Assembly: GCA_964030785.1 (NCBI GenBank)
Contig: OZ034970.1
Coordinates: 533,670 to 597,669 of the forward strand
Direction of reading: 5' to 3'
Source of the DNA: Siderastrea siderea
Lineage: Eukaryota > Cnidaria > Anthozoa > Scleractinia > Rhizangiidae
DNA length: 64,000 bases
Shown here: positions 15,522 to 25,181 of the stretch, in pieces
How positions within the stretch are numbered: position 1 is the stretch's first letter
Layout: every line of letters starts with the position of its first letter
Notes under the pieces: model-generated
Seen by the model: the letters and a program-made list of their open reading frames with translations, nothing else
The model's database searches: none
Told to the model about the DNA's origin: nothing
Program-made: the position numbers and the translations under genes

Positions 15522-15839
15522 ATTCAACGTCTTCGACGTCAATTACCGTTTTTACGGTCCATGTTACAAGAAGCCAATGGTTCCAAACGTCAAGAGTTGT
15601 TACAACATGCCAATGCCGATCAAATCAATGCTGTGAGTGAACTGGTGTTGAACTTTTTAAAAAACAAGATTCCTGTAACCCCACCCATGCTGGCTAAACT
15701 TCAACCCTATAAAAAGGTACTACGTGATTTGGGACGTCGTCGACATTCCGTCAAAAAACGTCGTCAGTGGTTAGTCCGACAAAAAGGACAAGGGTTGTTT
15801 CAAGGACTTCACGAGGTGTTATGTCAATGTGTTCGTTAA
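15522..15839 (+). pseudogene. Conserved Polinton protein, normal start codon lost
   Basis: Homologue of the intact 108-aa Polinton-2 protein at 41207. Here the start codon reads ATT (15522-15524) instead of ATG, so translation could only begin at an internal ATG at 15561, giving 92 residues. The body ('NADQINAVSELVLNFLKNKIPVTPP' region, then 'LAKLQPYKKVLRDL') is a pattern I recognise as recurrent in cnidarian Polintons, with no known function. The C-terminal 'KGQGLFQGL' resembles a Gly-rich cleavage-like tail. It may still be functional from the internal start. Confidence 0.7.
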
Positions 15840-15901
15840 CGTGTCAAGACATGGAAGCATAAATATCACCTGTTGTGACAGCTGTCGTGCATTGGAAGAC
15901 C
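15829..15901 (+). pseudogene. Remnant of the zinc-ribbon gene (mostly deleted)
   Basis: Polinton-2 has a 78-aa CxxC zinc-ribbon gene here (41512-41748). In Polinton-1 only fragments remain: a short piece matching the WKHKYHL region (TGGAAGCATAAATATCACC) and a piece matching the first half of the CESC finger. About 160 bp has been lost in more than one deletion. Confidence 0.7.
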
Positions 15902-16555
15902 ATGGACGAGGTCTACATGATTCCCCAAAAGGACTTGGAACAACTCATTCAATATTACAAAGGAGAACTCACCGAAAATGCCTTGTTGAACAAAGCCGCG
16001 ACGCTCGCCGCCCAAAAACATGTGTTATTAGCCAACCCTCAATTACCTCCAGCCCTGGTCAATGCTCAAACCAAACCGTTGAGTCAAGAATTAATCAAGT
16101 TAACCAAACGCATTCGTCAATTTCCTGGCGGGGTGGGGGTTGGTGCCCCGGGTGGTCCACCCGGTGAAGAAGGCGAGGAAGAAGAAGCCGGGGATTTGGT
16201 GACGGGACCCGTCGAACAATGGTTGAAGCGCATGATAAAAGGAGGTCCGTCGGCTCCCAAACCCACCATTACCCCTGCTACCAGGGAAGGCGCGAGAGAA
16301 CAGAGACCTTCTACCAGTCGAGGAGAAGAGATACCTTCCACCAGTCGAGGGGATACCCGGACGCGTTTACAAGTCATTCGAGAACAGCGCAAGGCCTTGG
16401 AAAAAAAGTTAGCTGAGAGTGGTAAAGGCAAAGGCAAAGGCAAAGGCAAGGGCGTCTCCCGGGAAGTGCAACGATTGAAACCTTTACCCGGTTGGGAAGA
16501 TTGGACCAAAACCAAACAGCCCCGACGGAGACGTTTGCAGTACGACAGTGAATAA
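15902..16555 (+). CDS. Polinton-associated protein with KG repeats
   Basis: A 217-residue protein from ATG 15902 (shared with Polinton-2). The N-terminal 75 residues contain 'YKGELTENALLNKAATLAA' and 'LTKRIRQFPGG', a recurrent cnidarian Polinton signature of unknown role. The middle is acidic and Gly/Pro-rich, then comes a Ser/Thr/Pro linker with PSTSRG repeats, a Lys-rich coiled coil and a short KG dipeptide repeat. A scaffold or tegument-like role is conceivable; nothing in the sequence proves it. It ends 2 bp before the PLA2-domain gene. Confidence 0.78.
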   Translation: MDEVYMIPQKDLEQLIQYYKGELTENALLNKAATLAAQKHVLLANPQLPPALVNAQTKPLSQELIKLTKRIRQFPGGVGVGAPGGPPGEEGEEEEAGDLVTGPVEQWLKRMIKGGPSAPKPTITPATREGAREQRPSTSRGEEIPSTSRGDTRTRLQVIREQRKALEKKLAESGKGKGKGKGKGVSREVQRLKPLPGWEDWTKTKQPRRRRLQYDSE

Positions 16556-16557
16556 AC

Positions 16558-16914
16558 ATGCCCCCCAAGAGGAGAAGGGGTATTAAACGGAAACGCCCCC
16601 AACGAGGAGGGGCCTTGGATGTCCAAAAATGGATTGCTAAAACGGGGAAGGAATTTCATTGGCCTGGCTATCAGTACATGGGGCCTGGCACGCATTTGGC
16701 CAAACGTCTGAAACGTGGGGATCCCGGCATCAATCGCTTGGACCAAATTGCTAAACAACACGACATTGATTACAGCCGTGCCAAGAATTTGCAAGATAAA
16801 TGGAAAGCCGATACCAAGATGATCCAAGCCATTGATCGATTACCCGGCAAGAAAAACAAGACGGAACGGGTGGTCAAGAAAATCATGCAAACCAAGAAAC
16901 GTTTAAAATTGTAA
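16558..16914 (+). CDS. Phospholipase A2-domain virion protein candidate
   Basis: A 118-residue protein: basic leader with QRGG at 15-18, then a PLA2-like core. The calcium-loop motif YMGPGT is at 40-45, the catalytic His68-Asp69 pair sits in QHDIDY, and Asp84 follows. This is the arrangement of the parvovirus VP1 PLA2 domain, which permeabilises endosomal membrane during entry. Cleavage at the QRGG site would free the enzyme from the basic leader. The residues are conserved in Polinton-2 (42380). Membrane-breaching in entry is inferred by analogy. Confidence 0.85.
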   Translation: MPPKRRRGIKRKRPQRGGALDVQKWIAKTGKEFHWPGYQYMGPGTHLAKRLKRGDPGINRLDQIAKQHDIDYSRAKNLQDKWKADTKMIQAIDRLPGKKNKTERVVKKIMQTKKRLKL

Positions 16915-17132
16915 AATTTAATGACATGTTGAGTAAAAATAAACAATGAAAAATGTCTCATTGGTTCGTTGTACTGTCTCAAACAAAGATGTAGTATCAA
17001 CCACATTTGGAGACCGACATAACCCATTGTGATGTAGACAAAATGATCCTGATAAAATAAAAACAATGTCACTGTCTCATTGGTTCATGAGTTGTCAAAT
17101 ACGAATGTTCTGCCAAAATACTGAGACGAGGG
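16915..17132. other. Tail-to-tail intergenic region
   Basis: An AT-rich spacer between the PLA2 gene and the minus-strand repeat protein. AATAAA at about 16937 can serve the plus-strand genes. A CACTGTCTCATTGGTTCATG-like motif occurs twice (about 16950-16970 and 17070-17090). Confidence 0.5.
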
Positions 17133-18080
17133 TTAAGACACCAAATCATAGATCAAATCCACGCCCTCGTCGGATGACATGTCATGAACGAGGTCTTCAG
17201 GGGGCAGCAATGCCTCCACATCAAAGTCCTCCACATCGTTCATGACCTGCTGCCAATCATCGGGTGACATGTCTTTCAATAAGTCCTGCAAAAAGGAAAG
17301 GTTCTCCCAATCAGGGGGTTCCACGACTTTCACGCCCCCCGAATCCAAATCAATCAGAGTATGAGAGTCCGCGGGCGGTCCGTTTGTATTCACAGATTCC
17401 AGTGAGTCACAAAAGGCTTTCACATACGTCGTCACAGGAACGGATTTCAAATAATCCGTCAGGGGGATGGTTAGTGTCAAAGGTCCTAAAGCCTTCAATT
17501 TCTCTCGAGTTCTCTTTTTTTCATTGTTCGCCACATGCTTTTGGTACCGTTCCCGACGCTTTTTATTGTAACGCTTTTGGGTCACCGCCACACGCTCTGG
17601 ATATCTTTCCCGGTAACGCCTTTGGGCCTCCGCCACACGCTCTGGATGTCTTTCCCGGTAACGCCTTTGGGCCTCGGCCACGCGGGCTCGATGTCTTTCC
17701 CGGTAGCGCTTATGGGACTCCGCCACACGGTCTGCATGCCTTTCCTGATAGCGCTTTCTGTTCTCCGCCTTGCGGGTTAGGCGGCTTTCCCGGTAGAGCC
17801 TTTGGGTCTCCGTTAGGAACTCTCGATGTGTTTCTCGGTACCTTTTTTTGGAGGCGGCCACTTTCTCTGGGTGTTCGACCCGGTACCGTGCACATTTGGC
17901 CATGTTGCGTGCTCGTTTAGCCCTGAGGACTGCCAGTTCGTACTCGTCGTCAGTGTCGTCGTCGTGGGGGTCATAGTCGTCGTCGTTGGTGTAGTCATCG
18001 TCGTCGTCGTCGCTTTGGCAGTAGTTCACGGGGGGTCTGTGACGGTGGCTGCGGGGACGGGTCTCTCTTTCGCGGGACAT
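17133..18080 (-). CDS. RYRERHPE-repeat acidic/basic protein (downstream reading frame)
   Basis: A 315-residue frame. An Asp-rich segment (about 23-45) is followed by about eight imperfect 15-residue repeats of the type YRERHPERVAEAQRR (about 65-200), forming a long charged helix, and then an acidic tail with SPDDW and several DVED-type clusters, resembling a transactivation region. Similar repeats are known from algal-virus and protist proteins. Comparison with Polinton-2 suggests that this frame and the upstream 17995-18408 frame were once a single gene now separated by a frameshift, or are joined by splicing. Polinton-2 lacks the repeats. Confidence 0.65.
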   Translation of the reverse strand: MSRERETRPRSHRHRPPVNYCQSDDDDDDYTNDDDYDPHDDDTDDEYELAVLRAKRARNMAKCARYRVEHPEKVAASKKRYRETHREFLTETQRLYRESRLTRKAENRKRYQERHADRVAESHKRYRERHRARVAEAQRRYRERHPERVAEAQRRYRERYPERVAVTQKRYNKKRRERYQKHVANNEKKRTREKLKALGPLTLTIPLTDYLKSVPVTTYVKAFCDSLESVNTNGPPADSHTLIDLDSGGVKVVEPPDWENLSFLQDLLKDMSPDDWQQVMNDVEDFDVEALLPPEDLVHDMSSDEGVDLIYDLVS

Positions 18081-18408
18081 CGGGCGATGGTGGCGGTGCT
18101 GCGGGAGGTGTGGCTGGCCGTTGAAACTCGTACCGCCAGTAGTTACAACAATAATCTAGCCCCTCGATGAACCAGTCACAGGTCATTTGAGGGTAACACA
18201 GCTGATGATAGGAACGCGCCTGTTCTGCTCGGCGTTTCTGGGCTTCGACTTTCTCCGGCTCAAGTTCCTTCAAACGTTCAGCAAACTCTACAAAGCTTTC
18301 GTCGTTCAATAGCACCTCCCTCTTGACTTTCTCTAAGATGTTCTCCACTTCCAAATCTAACTCAAACTCCTCAAAGGCTTCCAATAGCTTCTCATGGCCA
18401 GAGTCCAT
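17995..18408 (-). CDS. WFIEGLDYCC-motif protein (upstream reading frame)
   Basis: A 137-residue frame from ATG 18408 (aligned with the Polinton-2 start). The N-terminus is acidic and helical; the conserved core 'WFIEGLDYCCNYWRYEFQRP' matches Polinton-2 almost exactly; the tail is Pro-rich and basic, ending in five Arg. In Polinton-2 the frame after the Pro-rich segment runs on into the Asp-rich region, which here lies in a different frame (17133-18080). I recognise no family. It shares the divergent promoter with polB. Confidence 0.7.
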   Translation of the reverse strand: MDSGHEKLLEAFEEFELDLEVENILEKVKREVLLNDESFVEFAERLKELEPEKVEAQKRRAEQARSYHQLCYPQMTCDWFIEGLDYCCNYWRYEFQRPATPPAAPPPSPDVPRKRDPSPQPPSQTPRELLPKRRRRR

Positions 18409-18647
18409 TTTGAGATGACTCACCTCGAGGGTCGATCTGTTTTATAGTCTCTCATTCGTTCCCGTGATGCACCATGGACCCTAACTAGAGAGGGGGGAGG
18501 GGGGTCCCCCCACCTCGTCCCACCCCTCCCTAGGGCACCCCCTCTCAAGGGGGCACCCTGTTTAGTGATTGGCTCCTTCCCCTCCCACGTGACATTTTGG
18601 TTCTCTATAAAAAACAGAGCTCCAACCTCGAGTGAGTTCATCTGATC
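18409..18647. promoter_or_regulatory. Divergent promoter of polB and the acidic gene
   Basis: Plus-facing TATAAAAAA at 18606 (42 bp before the polB ATG) and minus-facing TATAAAAC near 18440. Between them are a CACGTG E-box, an ATTGG (CCAAT) box and the GTGGGGGGACCCCCC near-palindrome. The block is present in inverted copy at 3138-3330 and, in shorter form without the palindrome, in Polinton-2 at 43360-43534. Confidence 0.8.
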
Positions 18648-21600
18648 ATGTCCTCTCAGCCAGAAGAAGAAGAAGCCGAAGCGGGGCCTAGTGGCCTCGA
18701 CCCCCATGAGATCATGTCATTGCTTGGTCTAGAGATGTCCGATTCAGAGCCAGAAGAGACGACAGCGAATTCCTCTCATGAACCTTTGTTATGCACCGAA
18801 GACATGGCGGACAGTGATGACATTTGTGAAGAGGCGTTGGATCGCTTCGAACGGCAACGTGCCTTTCAAACCCATCTCCTTCAACAAACTGGTGGAGGTT
18901 TGGATGCCAATACGGAGGGTGTCTTCGAGTTTGAACTCCAACCCTATGTCGACCGTTTGAGCAACCGTCTGGGAGTGCGTGAACGTCATTTCAATACCCA
19001 GTTACGCCAAAGGGGCAACTTGATTCCAGGTCAAAACATCACGCAAGCTCTCCAAGAGGGGTTACGTCGCGCGGTGAATCAAGTGTTGACCACCACCACA
19101 CCTGCCCTCCACGATCAAGATCGCCTCTACTTTACCATCGCCTCCAACAGACTCCATAATAATTTTCAGGGTTGGGGATTACGAGCAGGTGAATGACGTG
19201 AAGGCGGGGAACGTGTCGAGGCTTTGTTCCAACGTTTAGCCCAAGCCTTGAATAGCAATGAACAATTTAAAATGGACGACTCCTTTCAAGTATCCATTAC
19301 TCAAGTCCATCATGCCCCTCAAGGAACCGGCAAACCGCGTCGTGGCAAACCAGGCCACCCCACCATGACCATGTTAACGCAACAGAAACGAAGCGTCATC
19401 AGAATTACCAATGACGATGAACTCTGTTGTGCCAGAGCCCTCGTCACCGCCAAAGCCAGAGTGGACCAGCACCCGAAATGGGAATCAATTCGCAAAGGAA
19501 CTCAGCTCCAGAGACGTCTCGCCTGGGACCTCCATGACGAGGCCAACGTGCCCCTCGGCCCTTGTGGCTATGAAGCCTTGACCCAATTCAGTACCACTCC
19601 TTCCCTGACCGGTTACCAGATCCTGTTGGTGGATGCCGACCGTTCTTTTCACATCACCACCTTTGGTCCCCTTCAAGACAAACAACTCATCCTGTTGCAC
19701 GAGAAAGGCCATTATGATGTCATTACCAAGTTGCCAGGGTTTTTCGGGGTCGGTTACGTGTGTGCCCATTGTTGGAAACCCTATGACCATGAGGGACAAC
19801 ATCGATGCACCAAACAAAAAGGTCATTGCAGGGCCTGTTGCCAAAAAGAGTGCCCTGATTTCCTGGAGGCTTACCCTCGAGGCCAGAAAGCCACTCAACG
19901 TTGTCAACAATGTCATCGGGACTTTTTTGGAGACACCTGTTTCCAAATGCATCTCGTCAAGGACCATGCCGGCAAACCCGTGACCAACCTAGATTCCTCC
20001 GTCTGCTTTCGGCGCCGTCGCTGTCCTAAATGTGGCAAGCAGGAAGTAGGATTAGACAAGATTGAAAAACATCAATGTGGGTATATTGATTGCCCCTCCT
20101 GTCATGAGTACGTGGACGGTGCAACTCATCGCTGTTTCATCCAAACAGCCCCCAAACCTCAAGACAAGAAAAGGAAACGGTCTGGAGGACCACGCGCTAA
20201 ACGTAGGGCGGGTGTGGATGCCACACCCGAGGAGGAGGAGGAAGACAGCATACCCCCCTTGCATGTCTTCTTTGATATTGAAGCCATGCAACCCCAGGAA
20301 CAACACATCGCTAATCTCGTCGTGGCCGAAACCGAAGACGACGACCATCCCGTGTGTTTCCCTGGCAACCATTGCGTCCGAGATTTCCTGGAATGGTTGG
20401 ATACCTTGACCAACAACGATACCCGCCAAGTCAATGTGTTGGCCCATAACTTCCAAGGGTACGATGGTTACTTTATCATTCATCAATACTATGGTGACAA
20501 CCGGATCGTTCAACAACTCCGGAACGGGTGTAAACTCTTGCAAGTCCAACACGATCGTATCCGCTTCATCGACTCATTGAGTTTCTTCCAGATGCCTCTG
20601 TCCGCGTTTCCCAAAACCTTTGGATTGACAGATGCCTGCAAAGGGTACTTCCCCCACAAGTTCAATCATCCAGACCATCAAAACTACGTAGGACCCTTCC
20701 CGGCCCTCGATTACTACATGCCCGAAACCATGTCCCCCGAAGGCAAGCAAGCCTTGGAAACCTGGCATCAAGACCAACGCGACAAAGTCTTTGACTTCCG
20801 CAAAGAACTGGTCCACTACTGCAAATCCGATGTACGTCTCTTGAAAGAAGGATGCTTGACATTCAAACGGTTGTTTGAAACGCTGACGGGCTTCAACCCC
20901 TTCGACCACATCACCATTGCCTCTGCTTGTAACCGCGATTTACGGATGAATCGCATGATCCCCAACAGTATTGCCAGTGAACCCGTTCGTGGTTGGAAGA
21001 ACAATATCAACTACTCCAAGGTGGCCCTGGAATGGTTAACCTGGTGTGCCCAACAACAACAGACCATTCAACATGCCCGTAATGCCGGCGAGTATCGCAT
21101 CCCTGGCACTGACTTCCATGTCGACGGTTTCGATGGCAGTACCAACACCGTCTACGAATTTCACGGGTGTTTCTGGCACGGATGTCCTCGCTGTTACCCC
21201 ATTCGTCACGAAAGCCATCTACGTCACTATGATCGAACCATGCAAGATGTCTACGAGACCACCCAGCAAAGAACCCAACAATTTAGAGAGCGAGGGTTCA
21301 CAGTCGTGGAAATGTGGGAATGTGATTGGTCCCGTCTCAAAGACACCTCCTTGGACATCCGAACGTACCTGGGGACCCTTGACTTGACAGAACCTCTGAA
21401 TCCCCGTGACGCTTTCTGCGGGGGTCGTACCAATGCCGTGAAACTGTACCATCGCGTGACGCCCAGTCAACAAATACATTACATTGATGTCACCTCCTTG
21501 TACCCATGGGTGAACAAGACCTGTGTGTACCCCAAAGGACATCCTCGTTTCATCTTCAATCCGGGTCACACGGACATCACCAAGTACTTTGGCCTCGTCC

Positions 21601-22772
21601 AATGCAAAGTCCTGCCGCCACGTCACCTCTACCATCCTGTCCTCCCTTACCGTCATGACTCCAAACTCCTTTTTCCCCTCTGTGCCGCCTGTGTGGAACA
21701 AGAGATACCCAAACGACCATTAGAGAGATGCGCAGAATGTGTGCACACGGACGAACAGCGGGCCCTGACTGGGACATGGTGTAGCCCGGAATTATCTAAA
21801 GCGGCGGACTTGGGGCACGAAATCCAGTACATCTATGAGGTCTGGCATTTTGACGAGACGTGTGAAGGACTCTTCAAAGACTACGTCAACACCTGGTTGA
21901 AAATCAAGCAAGAAGCCAGTGGGTGGCCCGCCGGAGTAGAAACAGAAGAACAAAGACGGGCCTACATTGAAGATTATTACAAGCATGAAGGCATCCGCCT
22001 GGACTATGACAAAATCGAATACAACCCGGGGCTGCGTACCCTGGCTAAAATGATGCTCAATTCCATGTGGGGCAAGTTTGGACAACGTCTCAATAAAACC
22101 CAAGTCCAAACGTTTGATGACCCTCAAGCCTTCCACCGTTTCCTAAATACAAGCAGTATCCAGGTACAGCACGTGTCCGTCATCAATGACGAGATGATTG
22201 AAGTCCATTACACCTACCAAGACGAAGACATCCCTGTCTCACCTAACCTCAACATCTTTGTAGCCTGTTTCACTACCTGTTGGGCCCGACTCCGACTCTA
22301 TGCCGCCTTAGAGAAGCTGGGGGAAAGAGTCCTCTACTACGACACCGACTCCGTCATCTACTACACAGACCAAGGACAAGGTAACCCAACCTTGGGGAAT
22401 TACCTGGGCGACTTTACGAGTGAATTGGACAAGGAGGATTACATTGTGGAATTTGTCTCAGGGGGTCCCAAGAACTATGGGTACCAAACCCAGAATGGTC
22501 ACGTGGAGTGTAAGGTGAGGGGGTTCCGCCTCAACAGTGAGGGCAAAACCCAACTCAACTACCACATCATGCGTCAGAATGTCCTGGACGAAATCCAGAA
22601 GCCACTCCTCAAACCCCGCCAGACCCAGGTCATCAAAACGTACCAGATTGTGCGCGATCCCAAACACTACCAACTCTACACCTTCCCCGAGTACAAACGT
22701 TACCAGCTCGTCTATGACAAGAGAGTCGTGGATCCACACACCTTTCAAACCCACCCTTATGGATACCAGTGA
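18648..22772 (+). pseudogene. polB: Protein-primed DNA polymerase B with an in-frame TGA
   Basis: 1,374 codons. A Cys/His-rich zinc-binding region spans about 374-500. Exo I DIE at 543, Exo II HNFQGYD at 600-606, Exo III Asp at about 728. A 'VYEFHGCFWHGCP' segment (about 823-850), found in many Polinton polymerases, looks nuclease-like. Pol A DVTSLYP at 947-953, Pol B K-MMLNSMWG from 1134, Pol C YDTDS at 1231-1235. All catalytic motifs are intact, but codon 183 is TGA (19194-19196) where Polinton-2 has TGG, and no frame change accompanies it. Unless read through or re-initiated downstream, the gene is dead. Confidence 0.95.
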
Positions 22773-22963
22773 GAAATGTTGCCCAAACAAGATCATCGAA
22801 GTAAAAGGAACACTCATCAAAAGGAACTCAAAGGAACACTCACATCAAAGAGGAACTCAAAGTCATCATGGAACCCTTATTTTTCTCACTTATTGTGAAA
22901 AAAAGTATGACAATAAATTATTTGTTTTTTTTATTTTCTTGTTTTTTTTTTTAGTCAAGGACC
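22773..22963. other. polB 3' region
   Basis: A short spacer between the polB stop and the right TIR. It contains AATAAA at about 22912 followed by T-rich sequence, a plausible polyadenylation site, and two imperfect copies of an AAAGGAACTCAAAGGAACAC-like motif near 22800-22855. Confidence 0.5.
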
Positions 22964-23255
22964 ACCCCCGTTCCTAAAATTGGACTTTGGACTTTGAGCC
23001 CGCGTTTTCTCAGCGGTTTTACTTCCCCTTGAGCCCACGATCCATTTTTCAAACTGCTCAGCGGTTTCCCATTCTAAAACACGTCACTTCCGGTTCCGGT
23101 GATGTCATTTCCGGTCATGTGACTTCCCCTTGAGCCCACGATTCTATTGGCCCCAGGTTTCCCGTTCCCATGACAACCCCTCGACCAATCAGAAGCCAAA
23201 AGCTCTCGACCAATCAGAAGCCTCCATTTTCCCCATACGGTCGCACATTACTACT
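22964..23255 (-). repeat. Polinton-1 right TIR (292 bp)
   Basis: Reverse complement of 841-1132 with few differences. Ends ATTACTACT directly before the target duplication. Confidence 0.95.
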
Positions 23256-23261
23256 GAGGCA
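23256..23261. repeat. Polinton-1 target-site duplication, right copy
   Basis: GAGGCA, identical to 835-840. Confidence 0.93.
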
Positions 23262-23271
23262 CCGTCCTTAA
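23262..23271. repeat. Right end of the split MITE plus TTAA
   Basis: CCGTCC completes the MITE terminus GGAGGCACCGTCC when joined to the left flank. TTAA at 23268-23271 is the second copy of the MITE target duplication (first copy 449-452). Confidence 0.78.
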
Positions 23272-23842
23272 GTACAAAGTTTTTTCAAGTTTTGTAACTT
23301 TTGCCTTTTTACGCTAGTTGTTTACTTTCGTTCCTTTTGTTTTGGATTAAAGTCAAACTGAGTTTGAGCCTTAAATTTAAGGAAAAGTTTTATTTACAGT
23401 CATTTTCAATCAGCCTAGGAAGGATACACTATATGCACAATGCTGCGTCAATTATCCATTGTTTTTGTAAATTTACTTTTAATACCTAATTTTAAGGTTG
23501 TTACCAAAAAATTGTAAGAACATTCCCTATGCGAAACAGCCACCTAACAAGTGTCGCTTAGTGACCTAGTGTTGTTAAGGTTACAAGCCTCACTTTCTCC
23601 GCAGACAGTGCGAGCACAAAACTTGCGGAATGAAATTTCTGTTTTTCTCATCAACCAGACTATAAAGTTCAACACTGAAGCAGATTCGGGATAGTATAAA
23701 CTGCGAAATGTAATTCTTTTACGGGCTAAGCGGAATAAAATGAAGCCGCTCGATAGCGGAAGAACAAATGTCGAGGTATGCAAAAGTTAACCGCCAGCTC
23801 TCCCCCCCCCCACCCCCCAAAAAAGAAAAAATGTGCTCTTAC
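23272..23842. other. Host intron, no gene seen
   Basis: AT-rich sequence downstream of carbonic anhydrase exon 6 on the minus strand. A C-rich run lies at about 23803-23817. No exon is recognisable. Confidence 0.5.
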
Positions 23843-24012
23843 CACGTTTGTACCAATAAAAACGGGCTTCTTCAGCACAATCCAGTTCACAGACTGGTAG
23901 CAGGGTGGGGTGGTCAGAGATCCCTTGTATGAATAGAGAGACTCGTTCGACAGATCTTTCAATTCAGGAACCAGCTTGTAAAGGAACACGTTCTCCACAG
24001 CAACACTACTAT
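23843..24012 (-). CDS. Alpha-carbonic anhydrase exon 6
   Basis: 170 nt coding for 'DSSVAVENVFLYKLVPEL' and 'YSYKGSLTTPPCYQSVNWIV', the hallmark SLTTPPC block of alpha-carbonic anhydrases, which lines the active site (Thr199 region of human CA II). The acceptor is TTTCCACAG and the donor GTAAGAG on the minus strand. The phase fits exon 5 (G|AT makes Asp). The C-terminal exon or exons are not found between here and Polinton-1 or in 1-448, so they are probably further left. Confidence 0.9.
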
Positions 24013-25105
24013 CTGTGGAAAGAATTGGCTGTAGTGTTAGGAAATACCATATCCAGCTTTTCGAAGGAGATAACAGCAAAGAGTGTACTGAATATTATTG
24101 ACTTAGTGCGACTAAGCAACATTACCTAATCGTCTAAAGGCTCTGTTCATGATTGGCTAAGATCTGCCCTCTAATTTAAAGGGATAGGTTCACCGCTCGG
24201 CGCATGTGCATTAATCAAATTACTTTTTTCCGATTTATTAGTAATTCTATCGGTTAATAATCCCACTCACATGTATCTCAGCGATCACATACTATAGTAA
24301 GCCCAAGTAGAACGGCGGAAGACTAAATTCGCAGGAAATATCAGTGGATTGCACCAACACTGCCAACGTTAAATCTATTGTTGAACCGAAGGTTTTATTC
24401 CATGGTTGATGAATTTACCGCTATTTGCACGCGCTTTGGTCAAATGGCTGCCAGGGGCGTGTGCAGATAGCTGAGAAATCATTAAACGCCAAACTTTGGC
24501 AAGAAAGTTTCACACCCGAGCAGTCTACTCGCTTATGATTGGTTCTTTCACAATGTTAAGAAATAATATTGCCTGCGTAATCGCTACAGCGTGCACAGGC
24601 GAAAAAACAGCATTCAGATCTATGAACATGGGCTAAACCGGGAACCCTTCCCTTTAACTATCCGTGAAATGTCAAGCTCGTCACTTTCTATGACGTGGCA
24701 TTGGATTGAACTGCAAACTCTGACTTCAATTGCAATTACTCGCACTTTTAATAGTGTATTTCCTCAAATAATGCCCGTCCTTCAAATAATCATAATTCTC
24801 AAAATTATAGTTGTCAAAATTACATTGTCAAAATTATTTGCAGCACACGAAAAATAACAATCTTAGGCTATATTTGAAGAAACGCGGTATGCAGTTTAAA
24901 CATAATGTCTGTGGAATATTCCTACCAACTTTGCTGTTTTTCAAAGCACTCTGTCAAGTTGCCATGATTTACAAAAGCAAAGAAATCGATTTTTTTGGCT
25001 ATTTTCGCAAGAAAACTATTCCTTGCTAAGATGTCTGCATTTCGACCTCTGTTAGTTAGCCAGGAAAAAGTTCATCTGGTCATTCAAGGAAAGGGTTGAC
25101 ATTAC
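24013..25105. other. Carbonic anhydrase intron 5
   Basis: About 1.1 kb of AT-rich intron. No gene or clear repeat seen. Confidence 0.6.
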
Positions 25106-25181
25106 CTGTCTTGCGTATTTTTTCCATTAAAGGGGAAACCTTTTCAAACCAGGGGTTTGTTACTGCGGTTTTCTTGGGTTT
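25106..25181 (-). CDS. Alpha-carbonic anhydrase exon 5
   Basis: 76 nt coding for 'KPKKTAVTNPWFEKVSPLME' and 'KIRKT', the helix following the active-site His strand. Minus-strand acceptor TTTTTTTGCAG and donor GTAATG. The phase (25 codons plus 1 nt) fits exons 4 and 6. Confidence 0.85.

Larger units (their letters stand above)
841..23255 (+). mobile_element. Polinton-1 (Maverick-type self-synthesizing transposon / virus-like element)
   Basis: A 22,415-bp element bounded by 292-bp TIRs beginning AGTAGTAATG and a perfect 6-bp duplication GAGGCA. It encodes the full Polinton set: protein-primed polB, rve integrase, packaging ATPase, adenain-like protease and double-jelly-roll capsid protein, plus about 20 accessory genes. 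Its coding DNA is more GC-rich than the host flank. PolB and integrase are each broken by one lesion and one zinc-ribbon gene is deleted, so this copy is probably not autonomous. The TIRs differ at only a few bases, which suggests fairly recent insertion. Confidence 0.96.

Noticed and set aside
17264..17920. 218-aa plus-strand ORF opposite the YRERHPE repeats
   Set aside because: Antisense of a repeat-coding sequence; its own repeats follow from the 45-bp period, and no promoter or homologue is apparent.
19194..19196. Selenocysteine at the polB TGA
   Set aside because: The sister copy has TGG (Trp), the position is not catalytic, and no SECIS-like structure was noticed.
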